64,000 nt of DNA from FEB-25 sp963726315 (GTDB taxonomy: Bacteria > Chloroflexota > Anaerolineae > Anaerolineales > UBA4823). Under the pieces are notes generated by a model, which was not told the DNA's origin, searched no databases, and saw only the letters and a list, made by a program, of their open reading frames with translations. The DNA lies in contig CAVSBZ010000007.1 in NCBI GenBank assembly GCA_963726315.1, positions 496,001 through 560,000 on the forward strand. The letters are read 5' to 3'. Below, one piece after another: positions 9,600 through 18,245 of this stretch. The translations under genes were made by a program, and so were the position numbers. Within the stretch, counting starts at the first letter, position 1; each line of letters opens with the position of its first letter.

Positions 9600-11030
9600 T
9601 CAGATATCGTTTGCGGCAGGCTCGATGGCCATTCCATCTTGAGCTTCCTGGTGACTGATCTCCCGCCAACCGCGCCAGGCAGTAATACCTACCGTGACGG
9701 TTAAATAGGCGGATAATATTGCCGCCATCATCAAATATCCATATTGGGGGACCAGCAATAAAATGAGCAAGATTTCGATCACCCCAACGCACACAGATAC
9801 GATGAGTGGGTAGGAGGGTTTTCCGAACGCCAGGAGCAAGGGTCGGTTCCAGTTAAAGATGTTCGCCATGCCGTAGCCGACGAGCAGAATGAGCACCACC
9901 GGGTAAACAGGCAGGGTAGCTGGTCCATATACCAGGGGGATCAACCACCACCCAAATATTGCTATCCCAGCAGCAACAGCAACCGTCCACGCCCCGGCGA
10001 TGGAGCTCACCTGCTTCAGCAAACTACGGGTTCGCTGCCACTGGCGCAGCGCAATCGTACGGGTAATTTCGGCGTAGGTCGGCCAAATAAAAGGGTCGAT
10101 AGGTAAGGTGATGAAATTGATAATGGATAATCCAAGCTTGATATAGCCAACGTATGTTTGAGCAAGATACGCCGGGCTTAAATATGCCAGGTACAGGTAG
10201 GCACTATCGCGGGTGATCAGGTTTACTGTGCCGTTCAGGTTGGTATTAATCGCAAAACTCCAGATGCTGCGCCAATCCCGCACCAGTTTCAGGGAGGCAC
10301 GCCACCATCCCCGACCCGTCGTCTCATTCATCTGCCTGAATGCCAGTATCGTAATGGCGATCCCCGCAAAGGCTTTTCCTATAAGGTAGGCTGCCAGGAT
10401 AGCAACAATCCCACGGCTCAAGAAGAATGCCAGCAGGATGAGGGCAGAGGTCAGGACGCTCTGGATGGTACTGATCAGTGCCAACCAATCAAAGCGTTTG
10501 TGAGTCTGCAGAACGCCGGCGGATGTTTCATAGACCAGATTTGCCAGCAGCATTAAACCATAAAAAGGAATTAAAACCACCGCCGAGGGATCTTTAACCA
10601 GCTTTAGCGCTGCCCAGGATGCGAGCAGGAGAACAACCAGATATGCCAGAGTGGATGTGGCAGCTTCAACCAGACCAATGCCTTTGACCATGGCAGCAGC
10701 TTGGGCGGTATGAGCAGCCCTTTGGTCAGCAAGCGCTGATTCATTGGTCTGCTCAGGCAATTCCTTGCGCCCGGCTGCCAGCACCTGGCCCAGGTATTTA
10801 ACCACCACCTCGCTCATGCGGAACGACAGCAGGCGGTTTACATTAGTGACGAAGGTTTGGACGATGGTCACCAAACCCAAACCCTCCACGCCCAGCAGCC
10901 GTGTGGTGAAGATGGAGTTGAGCATTGCCAGGGCGGCAGAAATTGTATTACTGCTGAACAGAAAACTGGAGTTTTTCAACACCCCTCTGAGCAGTTTATC
11001 TTGCCACCAGGCGCGCAGCATTTTCAACAT
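9600..11030 (-). CDS. Oligosaccharide flippase (Wzx/MOP family)
   Basis: A 476-residue membrane protein with about 12-14 helices. The N-terminal pattern LKNSSFLFSSNTISAALAML, followed by TTRLLGVEGLGLVTIVQTF, is typical of polysaccharide_synt proteins. A hydrophilic insertion after helix 2 (AAGRKELPEQTNESALADQ) is unusual in length. The family flips undecaprenyl-linked repeat units across the membrane. The gene starts with ATG at 11030, 53 bases after the epimerase stop, and is followed 22 bases later by the GT4 gene. Together with the GT-C-like genes this points to a Wzx-type export route. No Wzz or ABC-type glycan exporter is visible. Confidence 0.88.
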   Translation of the reverse strand: MLKMLRAWWQDKLLRGVLKNSSFLFSSNTISAALAMLNSIFTTRLLGVEGLGLVTIVQTFVTNVNRLLSFRMSEVVVKYLGQVLAAGRKELPEQTNESALADQRAAHTAQAAAMVKGIGLVEAATSTLAYLVVLLLASWAALKLVKDPSAVVLIPFYGLMLLANLVYETSAGVLQTHKRFDWLALISTIQSVLTSALILLAFFLSRGIVAILAAYLIGKAFAGIAITILAFRQMNETTGRGWWRASLKLVRDWRSIWSFAINTNLNGTVNLITRDSAYLYLAYLSPAYLAQTYVGYIKLGLSIINFITLPIDPFIWPTYAEITRTIALRQWQRTRSLLKQVSSIAGAWTVAVAAGIAIFGWWLIPLVYGPATLPVYPVVLILLVGYGMANIFNWNRPLLLAFGKPSYPLIVSVCVGVIEILLILLLVPQYGYLMMAAILSAYLTVTVGITAWRGWREISHQEAQDGMAIEPAANDI

Positions 11031-11083
11031 ATTCGGGTGGATTTAATTACACGTATGGATGAATAAACAGAAGGTGGAAAACA

Positions 11084-12064
11084 TTACGGGGTAAGGATCT
11101 CGCTCGCCCATGAACGTTCGTGGTTGTACCAATCCACCAGCTGAGCAACACCTTGTGCCATGCCGGTGGCAGGTATCCAATCCAAGACCCTGCCAGCTTT
11201 GCTGATATCCGCCCAATTTGTAGTCATATCTGCCGGGTGGGCGGGGAATTGCTCAATGTGTGCTTTTTTACCCGTTAGCGCTTCGAGCATACGGATCAAT
11301 TCATTGATCTTAATCACTTCGTGACCACCAAGGTTGATGATCTCATACCCTAGAGGTTTTAAACCAAGCAGCGTGCCTCGGGCGATGTCTTCCACATAGG
11401 TGAAGCCGCGTGATTGCTCTCCATCCCCATTCAATCTGAGTATCCGACCTTCGCTCAGCCATTGGGTGAAGCGGAACATCACCATGTCTGGGCGGGGTGC
11501 AGGTCCATAGACGGTAAAGTAGCGGAAGATAGTGACGTCTAAACCATATAAATAATGGTAGACGTGGCACATCACTTCAGCACTTTTCTTTGTGGCTGCA
11601 TACGCCTGAAGTGGAAGGTCACTACTGAATGATTCGGGGGTGGGTAAGGGAGCGTTGCTGCCGTATACACTCGATGTGGAGGCGAGGATAAACTTTGAGA
11701 TGTTAAGCTCACGGCAGTATTCAAGTAAGTTCAATGTGCCGGTAATGTTAGTATCTGAATACACCCATGGATTTTCGACCGACTGGCGCACGCCTGCCCG
11801 CGCTGCCAGGTTGATCACTGCATCATAAGACGTCTGCCTGAGGGGTGAGGCATTCGAAAATGTCATCCGATCTGCAATATCCAAACGCTGGAAATTAAAT
11901 CCAGGATTTTCCTGCAGCTGTTTCAGCCGGTATTCCTTCATGCGCACATCGTAGGCATCATTCATATTATCCACACCTACGACGGTGTGACCAGCATCCA
12001 GCAGCATCCGGATCACGCTGGAGGCGATAAAACCAGCAGCACCCGTAACCAGGTAATTCCCCAT
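11084..12064 (-). CDS. NAD-dependent sugar-nucleotide 4-epimerase (UDP-uronate type)
   Basis: A 326-residue extended SDR. It has the cofactor motif TGAAGFIASSVIRMLLDAGH and then VGVDNMNDAYDVRMKEYRL, the signature of UDP-glucuronate / UDP-GlcNAcA epimerases. The catalytic residues are in STSSVYG and YAATKKSAE (Tyr-x3-Lys), with the substrate loop FRYFTVYGPAPRPDM. It lies 3 bases after the UDP-HexNAc dehydrogenase stop, so the two are almost certainly co-expressed. By analogy with TviB/TviC or WbpO/WbpP pairs, it may convert the uronate product to its galacto epimer (inference). Plain UDP-glucuronate 4-epimerase activity is the alternative. Confidence 0.88.
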   Translation of the reverse strand: MGNYLVTGAAGFIASSVIRMLLDAGHTVVGVDNMNDAYDVRMKEYRLKQLQENPGFNFQRLDIADRMTFSNASPLRQTSYDAVINLAARAGVRQSVENPWVYSDTNITGTLNLLEYCRELNISKFILASTSSVYGSNAPLPTPESFSSDLPLQAYAATKKSAEVMCHVYHYLYGLDVTIFRYFTVYGPAPRPDMVMFRFTQWLSEGRILRLNGDGEQSRGFTYVEDIARGTLLGLKPLGYEIINLGGHEVIKINELIRMLEALTGKKAHIEQFPAHPADMTTNWADISKAGRVLDWIPATGMAQGVAQLVDWYNHERSWASEILTP

Positions 12065-12067
12065 AAC

Positions 12068-13390
12068 TTAAAGACGGACGACCTTGGGATTGTTCTTGCC
12101 CATTTTCCCCAGTGCATTTCGGCTGTCAAAGATGAACTTGGCTTCTTTGAGGATCGCCTTGTAGTCGTATATTGAGTGGTTAGTGATTATGACGACACAA
12201 TCTGCATGGCGGACCGCATCCATCACATCGGTGACGCTCTCCATCTCGATATCATCGTGGGTGCGCAGGTGGGGAATATACGGGTCATGGTACTCCACTT
12301 GGGCCCCTTTCTTCTGGAGCAGGCCTATCACGTCCAATGCAGGAGATTCACGAATATCGTCAATATCAGGTTTATAAGCTGCTCCCAAAACCAGGCATTT
12401 GGCGCCTTTCAGCGTCGTACCCCGGTCATTGAACGCATCGATTACTCTGCTGACCACATAGCGCGGCATGTTGGTGTTGATATCTGCGGCTAACTCGATA
12501 AAGCGGGCATTGTACTGAAAGGCTTTCATTTTCCACGATAAATATAATGGATCAATGGGGATGCAGTGACCGCCAAGACCGGGACCCGGAGTGAACTTCA
12601 TAAATCCAAAGGGTTTGCTGGCTGCTGCATCGATTACTTCCCACACATCCACACCCAGGCGCTCACACATGATCGCCAGCTCATTCACCAGGCCGATGTT
12701 GATCATGCGGAAGGTGTTCTCGAGCAATTTGGAGAGTTCAGCCGTCTCAGCTGATGACACTGGAACCACCGTCTTGAGGGCTTCCGCATACCAGGCTGCC
12801 GCCACTTCGCTACATTCCTCTGTGATACCCCCAATCACCTTGGGAGTATTGAGGGTGGTCCAATCCTCGCGTCCAGGGTCAACCCTTTCTGGCGAAAATG
12901 CCAGGAAAAAATCTTTTCCAACGACAAGTCCCTTTTCCTTGCCAAGTTTTGGCAGGAGCACCTCACGCGTTGTGCCGGGATAAGTAGTCGATTCGAGCAC
13001 AATGATCATGCCCGGGTGGATATATTTAGCCAGCTCTTCGGTGGCGCTCAAGATGAACGACATGTCGGGGTCACCGGTTTTCCGCAGCGGGGTGGGGACG
13101 CAGATACTGACCGCATCGCACTGGCGCAGAGCTGAGAAATCGGTGGTGGCAGATAACTTCCCCTCCTTCAACAGTTTGCCTATCTGTTTATCAGAAACAT
13201 CCTGGATGTAACTTTCACCTTTATTTAGCGCATTTACCTTACGAGGGTCCGGATCGATACCGATAATTTGAAAGCCTGCCTCGCCAAACGCAGTTGCCAG
13301 AGGTAAGCCTACATACCCCAAGCCGAGTATACCAATTTTGGCAGTGTGATCTTTTAGGGATTTTAGTAATTCAGCTTTTTCAGCGTTCAT
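12068..13390 (-). CDS. UDP-N-acetylhexosamine 6-dehydrogenase (WbpA/TviB/WecC family)
   Basis: A 440-residue nucleotide-sugar dehydrogenase with all three domains. The N-terminal NAD-binding motif is IGILGLGYVGLPLATAFGEA. The middle part has SPERVDPGRE and KLLENTFRMINIGLVNEL. The catalytic Cys lies in GPGLGGHCIPIDPLYL, and a C-terminal UDP-binding domain ends with VVIITNHSIYDY. SPERVDPG and GGHCIPIDP are typical of UDP-GlcNAc or UDP-ManNAc dehydrogenases rather than UDP-glucose dehydrogenase. It oxidises the C6 alcohol to a uronate with two NAD. It is the first gene of the glycan block, 22 bases after the UDG gene, so it may share that transcript or have a weak internal promoter. Confidence 0.9.
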   Translation of the reverse strand: MNAEKAELLKSLKDHTAKIGILGLGYVGLPLATAFGEAGFQIIGIDPDPRKVNALNKGESYIQDVSDKQIGKLLKEGKLSATTDFSALRQCDAVSICVPTPLRKTGDPDMSFILSATEELAKYIHPGMIIVLESTTYPGTTREVLLPKLGKEKGLVVGKDFFLAFSPERVDPGREDWTTLNTPKVIGGITEECSEVAAAWYAEALKTVVPVSSAETAELSKLLENTFRMINIGLVNELAIMCERLGVDVWEVIDAAASKPFGFMKFTPGPGLGGHCIPIDPLYLSWKMKAFQYNARFIELAADINTNMPRYVVSRVIDAFNDRGTTLKGAKCLVLGAAYKPDIDDIRESPALDVIGLLQKKGAQVEYHDPYIPHLRTHDDIEMESVTDVMDAVRHADCVVIITNHSIYDYKAILKEAKFIFDSRNALGKMGKNNPKVVRL

Positions 13391-13412
13391 AGCTCCTCTT
13401 TACTGACAAATA

Positions 13413-14060
13413 TCAGAACAAGCTCAGCTGGGTGGGTTCTGATTTATCTTCAGGTGGTTTTACATCTTCGATTTTAGGGGAATTGTCTTTCTTAGCAATC
13501 AGCTCAGGCAGATTTAAAAAATCGCGCTCTATAGACATCTTCAGCGAAGGCTGGTGTAATGCTGCTGCTGGATGGAACATGGGTACCACCAGCCTGCCTT
13601 TAATACGGTAGGACTGCCCGTGGACATCGCTGATCTTGGCATTAGGCAGAAAGCGTGCCATCGAATATCGCCCCAGAGTAACGATCACCCTGGGATTGAT
13701 CACCTGGATCTGGCGTTCAAGGTAATCACTGCAAGCCGCCAGCTCCTCAGGCAAGGGATCGCGGTTATTGGGTGGCCGGCATTTAACTACATTACCAATA
13801 AATACATCCTGGCGTTGAAGGTTTATTTTTGCCAGCAATTCTTCCAGGTATTTCCCGGCGGCACCTACAAAAGGGCGGCCCTGTTCATTTTCATGGAACC
13901 CGGGTCCTTCTCCAATAAACATAAGCTCAGCGTCCACTGGTCCCTCGCCAGGGACAGCCAGTTTTCGTGAATGATGCAGCATACAACGCTCACAAACTGA
14001 AACCTCCCGGGCAATTTGAGCCAGGGATGCTTCAGCAAGCTGTTTTTTTTCTTCGTCCAC
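13413..14060 (-). CDS. Uracil-DNA glycosylase, family 4 (4Fe-4S)
   Basis: A 215-residue protein with motif A GEGPGFHENEQGRPFVG, motif B MFHPAAALHQ, and four Cys for a 4Fe-4S cluster (CERC at residues 23-26, then CRP at ~93 and a Cys at ~109). It removes uracil from DNA as the first step of base excision repair. The start codon is GTG at 14060 (MDEEKKQLAEASLAQ). The last ~35 residues are a charged, Pro-rich tail not needed for the fold. It follows rimI by 70 bases and precedes the glycan operon. Family members are usual in Chloroflexota and thermophile-related lineages, where family 1 UDG is often absent. Confidence 0.93.
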   Translation of the reverse strand: MDEEKKQLAEASLAQIAREVSVCERCMLHHSRKLAVPGEGPVDAELMFIGEGPGFHENEQGRPFVGAAGKYLEELLAKINLQRQDVFIGNVVKCRPPNNRDPLPEELAACSDYLERQIQVINPRVIVTLGRYSMARFLPNAKISDVHGQSYRIKGRLVVPMFHPAAALHQPSLKMSIERDFLNLPELIAKKDNSPKIEDVKPPEDKSEPTQLSLF

Positions 14061-14130
14061 AAGCTGTCTCCTTGAAAATGTGGCGTAAGTATAAAGGATA
14101 TCCCCTCAATATCCAAGGTCGATTCTCTAC

Positions 14131-14634
14131 CTAAATTTCCACACTTTCCAACCAGGTCAGGTATCTGGGTCCTAATTTCTTGAGGGTCATTAAAACAGCA
14201 TCTTCGTTATTGTCCTGGTAATATCTCAAACGGCGACCAACGATTTTAAAACCAAATTTTTTATACATCTGCTGGGCTGCCAGGTTATGCTCACGGACTT
14301 CCAGGGTGGCGAGTACTGCACCCCGCTGTGCGGATTGGCGCAAAGTCTCAGATAGCAGTTTTTTACCAATCCCATGCCCGCGAAATTGTGGATGAACTGC
14401 AATCGTGGCAATGTGCGCTTCATCGACCATGATCCAAACGACAGTCATGCCAACGGTGATGGGGGTCGCCCCCGGCGGTACCAGGTCGACCACAATTGCG
14501 AGTGTGGTCGGGTTTTTGGTCAGCTCGAATTGATAGGATTTCTCAGGCCAGGGCAATGAGAATGACAAGACATCGATCTCATGGACCCTGGGGATGTCTT
14601 CCAATATCATCTGGCGGAAGTGTAGTGAATACAT
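14131..14634 (-). CDS. rimI: Ribosomal-protein-alanine N-acetyltransferase RimI
   Basis: A 167-residue GNAT acetyltransferase. The acetyl-CoA loop is QFRGHGIGKKLLSETLRQ and the following strand is ATLEVREHNLAAQQMYKKFGF, typical of RimI, which acetylates the N-terminus of ribosomal protein S18. It starts MYSLHFRQMILEDIPRVHEID at 14634. It lies just downstream of tsaB and tsaE, a very common bacterial arrangement (tsaE-tsaB-rimI), which supports the assignment over other GNATs. The spacer to tsaB is 83 bases and holds nothing I recognise. Confidence 0.9.
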   Translation of the reverse strand: MYSLHFRQMILEDIPRVHEIDVLSFSLPWPEKSYQFELTKNPTTLAIVVDLVPPGATPITVGMTVVWIMVDEAHIATIAVHPQFRGHGIGKKLLSETLRQSAQRGAVLATLEVREHNLAAQQMYKKFGFKIVGRRLRYYQDNNEDAVLMTLKKLGPRYLTWLESVEI

Positions 14635-14717
14635 CTAAGCTGGATGAAGCAAGTCAATCCCACCGGTAATGGGCTTGTTTTTTTATGATTAGCTGGAGGA
14701 TCAGCGGGGAAAGCAGA

Positions 14718-15389
14718 TTAATCCGGTATCGGCTCACCCTGGTGCAGGTAGGTTGGCGAAATGGTTGCTGGGTCGTCGACATCTCCGGCTTCCCAGCGCC
14801 TCCAGGCAAGCTCCGCCAGGAAAGCAGGGCGTCTCACCGAATGAGCGGGTGAAGCCAGGATGACATTCTTATATTTCCTCGCCAGAGTATGTTGCTGCGT
14901 TTCAGTCAGCTCCCCACAAACCAGAGTGGGCTCCTGAATTTGATGGGTGAGCTTGATGGCGTCCATGATCTCTAATGGGGGGAGCAGCTGCCAGCGACCA
15001 TCAGCAGCGGTGTACCATCCAACGGCCAGCCGACCACGGCCTGCCTGGAGAACCGCAGCTAAAGTGATTCCAAGCGAGACCGGCTGAGATTCAGCAACAA
15101 TATCCAGGGTTGGTATTCCAATGATCGGCAGGTGGCATGCCAGGGCAATGCCTTTGGTTAAGGCCAGACCGATACGTAACCCGGTAAATGACCCTGGGCC
15201 TGTTGCCACAGCTACAAGCTTGAGGTTATGTATATCATAATTAGCACGTGAGAGTGTTGCAGCGACTGCCGGGGCAAGCTCAACAGTATGGTAATCCTGG
15301 CTTGCCCAAATGGTCTCACTGACCACCCGGATGCCATCATAGATGGCGATGCCCACATTGTGGGTGGAGGTATCAATAGCTAAAAGCAC
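14718..15389 (-). CDS. tsaB: tRNA t6A biosynthesis protein TsaB
   Basis: A 223-residue ASKHA-fold protein that begins LLAIDTSTHNVGIAIYDG and contains VAVATGPGSFTGLRIGLALTKG, the defining TsaB motif. It is a non-catalytic partner of TsaD in making N6-threonylcarbamoyladenosine at position 37 of ANN-decoding tRNAs. The start is GTG at 15389, immediately after the TGA of tsaE, with a GGAGG inside the tsaE end as ribosome site. Length is normal for the family. TsaD and TsaC are not in this window. Confidence 0.95.
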   Translation of the reverse strand: MLLAIDTSTHNVGIAIYDGIRVVSETIWASQDYHTVELAPAVAATLSRANYDIHNLKLVAVATGPGSFTGLRIGLALTKGIALACHLPIIGIPTLDIVAESQPVSLGITLAAVLQAGRGRLAVGWYTAADGRWQLLPPLEIMDAIKLTHQIQEPTLVCGELTETQQHTLARKYKNVILASPAHSVRRPAFLAELAWRRWEAGDVDDPATISPTYLHQGEPIPD

Positions 15390-15884
15390 TCAGCCTCCAT
15401 AGACCAATTTACGAAACCGGGAGAGTAAATCTTGATAATAATCACCCCGACCCGAAAAAACCAGGTCACGTTGGACATCATCGATGTAGTTTAGGTGCAC
15501 CCATAACCCTTCTGCTGGCAGAACATTCTGGACGCGCTCCGCCCACTCGACAACCATGGGACCCTGATCGAGCATATTATCCAAATCGAGCTCAATTGCT
15601 TCAGCCGAACCGTTCAGACGGTAAGCATCTAAGTGAAATAAACGCAGACCATCCGTATGGCGGTATACGTTAACTAGCACAAAAGTCGGGCTGGAGACTT
15701 GATCGAACGTTCCCCAACCCGCTGCAATTCCTTGTACCAGTGTGGTTTTTCCTGAGCCAAGATCACCTACCAGGGCGACCAGGTCGCCGGGTTTGAGCAG
15801 TGCACCGAGCCGCATGCCCACCCGCCGGGTTTGTTCAGTGCTTCGGCTGATGATCTCCAGGGAATGTGAATCAAGGATGGGCAT
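15390..15884 (-). CDS. tsaE: tRNA t6A biosynthesis ATPase TsaE
   Basis: A 164-residue P-loop ATPase. The Walker A is VGDLGSGKTTLVQGIAAGWG, followed by the TsaE-typical VSSPTFVLVNVY and LFHLDAYRL, and VVEWAERVQNVLP near the end. TsaE drives the ATP-dependent cycle of the TsaB-TsaD complex in t6A synthesis. ATG at 15884 gives normal length. It is the first gene of the tsaE-tsaB-rimI-udg series, with an 85-base spacer to the helicase gene upstream that could hold a promoter, though I see no convincing one. Confidence 0.95.
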   Translation of the reverse strand: MPILDSHSLEIISRSTEQTRRVGMRLGALLKPGDLVALVGDLGSGKTTLVQGIAAGWGTFDQVSSPTFVLVNVYRHTDGLRLFHLDAYRLNGSAEAIELDLDNMLDQGPMVVEWAERVQNVLPAEGLWVHLNYIDDVQRDLVFSGRGDYYQDLLSRFRKLVYGG

Positions 15885-15969
15885 AGGAGGATTATACAGC
15901 GGATTATTAAAAATGGATAATAATATCCACTGGACGGACGCTTGCGTGAATACGCTGATGTGATAATGG

Positions 15970-18150
15970 CTATCCTTTCGTCTTCAGGTTCGCCAGAGAA
16001 GCAGCCACGCGTTTCATCCCAATATTTTCAAAGAATATATCCACAATTTCATCATCATCCTGCATACGGCTGCTCAATACCATCCCTTCACCCCAAACAG
16101 GATGCACGACATGGGAACCGGGTTTATATTTTTGCGTATTGACCCGTGCACTTGCAGCGCGTTTTGAGTCCCATCGCATCGCGCTTAAATCAAAGCTGGC
16201 TAACCTCGATGGTCGCATAGCACGCATGGAGGCGGTTTCTTCCAGCAAATGTTCGGGGATATCAGATAGGAAGCGTGATGGTACGACCGGTTCCGGGTAG
16301 CCAAAGGAACTCCGATTTTGGGCATAGATCAAATACAGGCGGTCTTTTGCCCGCGTGATTCCCACATACAACAACCGCCGTTCCTCCTGCATCGATTCTG
16401 GGTCATCAAATGAGCGTGAATGGGGAAGCGTACCGTCATTCAATCCAGCAATGAAGACTACCGGGTATTCCAATCCCTTGGCTGCATGCAACGTAAGCAG
16501 CGTGGGCACATTGGCGCTGGTTTCAATGGTGTCCTGGTCGGAGACCAGGGCGATGTTTTCAAGGAATTCGCTCACTGTCCGATCCTGGTATTCGGCAGCC
16601 AGGCGCCGCAGCTCCATCACGTTTTCCCAACGGTCGCTGCCTTCGTCAGTCCCATCATCGATATAGCCGTGGTAATCCGTCTGGTCGATAATTTGGTCCA
16701 TGATATACAAAGGAGCAAGCTCATTCACCTGGGAGGTCAATCTGGAAAACAGCTCCCCAAAGCCTGCCAGGAGAGACAGCGCCCGGTGGGGAATTAAATC
16801 TTTAAATGGTTCAGGATCGCGTCCCATTTCGAGCAAAAGCCTTCCAGGGGTCAGGTTCACTTTCTGGGCGTGTGTGCGCAGGATCTGCAAGGTTTTATCA
16901 CCAATCCCGCGTTGTGGCACATTAATCACTCGGATGAGACTTGGCTCATCATCGGGGTTATGCACAAGGCGCATATAGGCGATGATATCTTTCACTTCTC
17001 GGCGACCATAGAAACGCTGCGCACCGACGAGTTTGTACGGCAGACCGGCGTGGAGAAATGCTTCTTCCAGAAGGCGGGATTGGGCATTTGTTCGATACAT
17101 AACGGCCACATCACCCGGTTTAATCTGGTTCCGTCCAACCAGGCTGGAAGTGGTATCCACAATGAATGAAGCTTCCTGGCGGTCATCGTAGGTTTCGTGC
17201 AGGATAACTTTAAGACCCTCAGCGCGCTCGGTGAATAATTGCTTGGGAGTCCGGTTTGGGTTCGGGTCGATGATTGCCATGGCGACATCCAGGATTTGCT
17301 GGGTGGAGCGATAATTTTGTTCAAGTAAGATAATCTGGGCGGCTGGGTAATCTTGCTCAAATCGCAGCACATTGCGATAATCTGCTCCTCGCCAGCGATA
17401 GATCGATTGGTCAGCGTCACCGACGGCGAAGATATTATTGTGATATGACGCAAGCCTGCTCAACAGGGTGTATTGTGCCAGGTTGGTATCTTGGAATTCA
17501 TCCACCAGGATGTGCTCGTAGCGTCGGGAGTACCGTTCTCGTACAGCAGGGTTATCTTCCAATAGGGCTGCAGTGTAGAGCAGCAGGTCGTCAAAATCAA
17601 CCGCATTGTTGGTCAACAGCATCTGCTGGTAGCCAATGTACACCCGCTTGATGACTTCGTCGCGATAAGTTTGCACCGGGTATTCATCTGGAAGGAGCAG
17701 CTCATTCTTGGCGTTTGAGATCGAATTCAAAATCGCCAGAGGGCGGTATTGTTTATCATCCAGGTTAAGATCCAGGATGACGCGTTTGACCAGGCTCAGC
17801 TGGTCATCTTCGTCGAAGATAACGTAGTTCGAGTTGAATGGCAGGAGTTCAGCTTCACGGCGCAGGATGCGCGCGCAGATGGCGTGAAACGTACCCAGGG
17901 TAATCCCACGGGCATTATCTTCGCCCAGTAAATTGAACACCCGGTTTTCCATCTCACGGGCAGCCTTATTGGTGAAGGTGACTGCCAGGATGTTATAGGG
18001 TCGTACACCCATCTTGCCGATCAAATAGGCGATTCGGTGGGTGAGGACGCGCGTTTTGCCAGAACCGGGTCCCGCCATTACCAGGACGGGACCCAAGCCA
18101 ACCATTACTGCCTGTTGTTGTTGTGCATTTAGACCAGTGAGCAGGTCCAT
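15970..18150 (-). CDS. pcrA: ATP-dependent DNA helicase, UvrD/PcrA family (SF1A)
   Basis: A 726-residue superfamily 1A helicase. Motif I is AGPGSGKTRVLTHRIAYL (about residue 27), motif II is LVDEFQDTNLAQY, motif III is VGDADQSIYRWRGADY, motif IV is LEQNYRSTQQILD and motif VI is VGITRAKDRLYLIYA. The C-terminal ~70 residues form the Tudor-like tail seen in PcrA (YKPGSHVVHPVWGEGMVLS), which binds RNA polymerase in other bacteria. It unwinds DNA 3'-5' in nucleotide excision repair and replication-transcription conflict. ATG at 18150 is only 7 bases after a TAGAAT hexamer, so the transcript may be leaderless. It is divergent from holB. Confidence 0.95.
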   Translation of the reverse strand: MDLLTGLNAQQQQAVMVGLGPVLVMAGPGSGKTRVLTHRIAYLIGKMGVRPYNILAVTFTNKAAREMENRVFNLLGEDNARGITLGTFHAICARILRREAELLPFNSNYVIFDEDDQLSLVKRVILDLNLDDKQYRPLAILNSISNAKNELLLPDEYPVQTYRDEVIKRVYIGYQQMLLTNNAVDFDDLLLYTAALLEDNPAVRERYSRRYEHILVDEFQDTNLAQYTLLSRLASYHNNIFAVGDADQSIYRWRGADYRNVLRFEQDYPAAQIILLEQNYRSTQQILDVAMAIIDPNPNRTPKQLFTERAEGLKVILHETYDDRQEASFIVDTTSSLVGRNQIKPGDVAVMYRTNAQSRLLEEAFLHAGLPYKLVGAQRFYGRREVKDIIAYMRLVHNPDDEPSLIRVINVPQRGIGDKTLQILRTHAQKVNLTPGRLLLEMGRDPEPFKDLIPHRALSLLAGFGELFSRLTSQVNELAPLYIMDQIIDQTDYHGYIDDGTDEGSDRWENVMELRRLAAEYQDRTVSEFLENIALVSDQDTIETSANVPTLLTLHAAKGLEYPVVFIAGLNDGTLPHSRSFDDPESMQEERRLLYVGITRAKDRLYLIYAQNRSSFGYPEPVVPSRFLSDIPEHLLEETASMRAMRPSRLASFDLSAMRWDSKRAASARVNTQKYKPGSHVVHPVWGEGMVLSSRMQDDDEIVDIFFENIGMKRVAASLANLKTKG

Positions 18151-18157
18151 CCGGCAA

Positions 18158-18163
18158 ATTCTA
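18158..18163 (-). promoter_or_regulatory. Putative -10 box of pcrA
   Basis: On the minus strand TAGAAT ends 7 bases before the pcrA ATG at 18150. There is no Shine-Dalgarno sequence in that gap. No convincing -35 box is seen at the matching distance, so this is a weak call based on one hexamer and position. Confidence 0.35.
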
Positions 18164-18210
18164 CCATAATTACAAATTCGGCATCTTTTAAGATGAAAAG
18201 AGGTTGCCGG

Positions 18211-18239
18211 TTGTCAAGATTATGGCTCTAAGCTAAAAT
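18211..18239 (+). promoter_or_regulatory. Promoter of holB (leaderless type)
   Basis: TTGTCA at 18211-18216, a 17-base spacer, and TAAAAT at 18234-18239. The holB ATG begins 7 bases after the -10 box, at the expected transcription start, and no ribosome-binding sequence precedes it. This suggests an mRNA starting at or beside the ATG. Confidence 0.55.
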
Positions 18240-18245
18240 CACAGC

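Noticed and set aside
11084..13390. Plain UDP-glucose dehydrogenase and UDP-glucuronate epimerase pair
   Set aside because: The dehydrogenase motifs (SPERVDPGRE, GGHCIPIDP) fit the UDP-HexNAc group better; kept only as an alternative.
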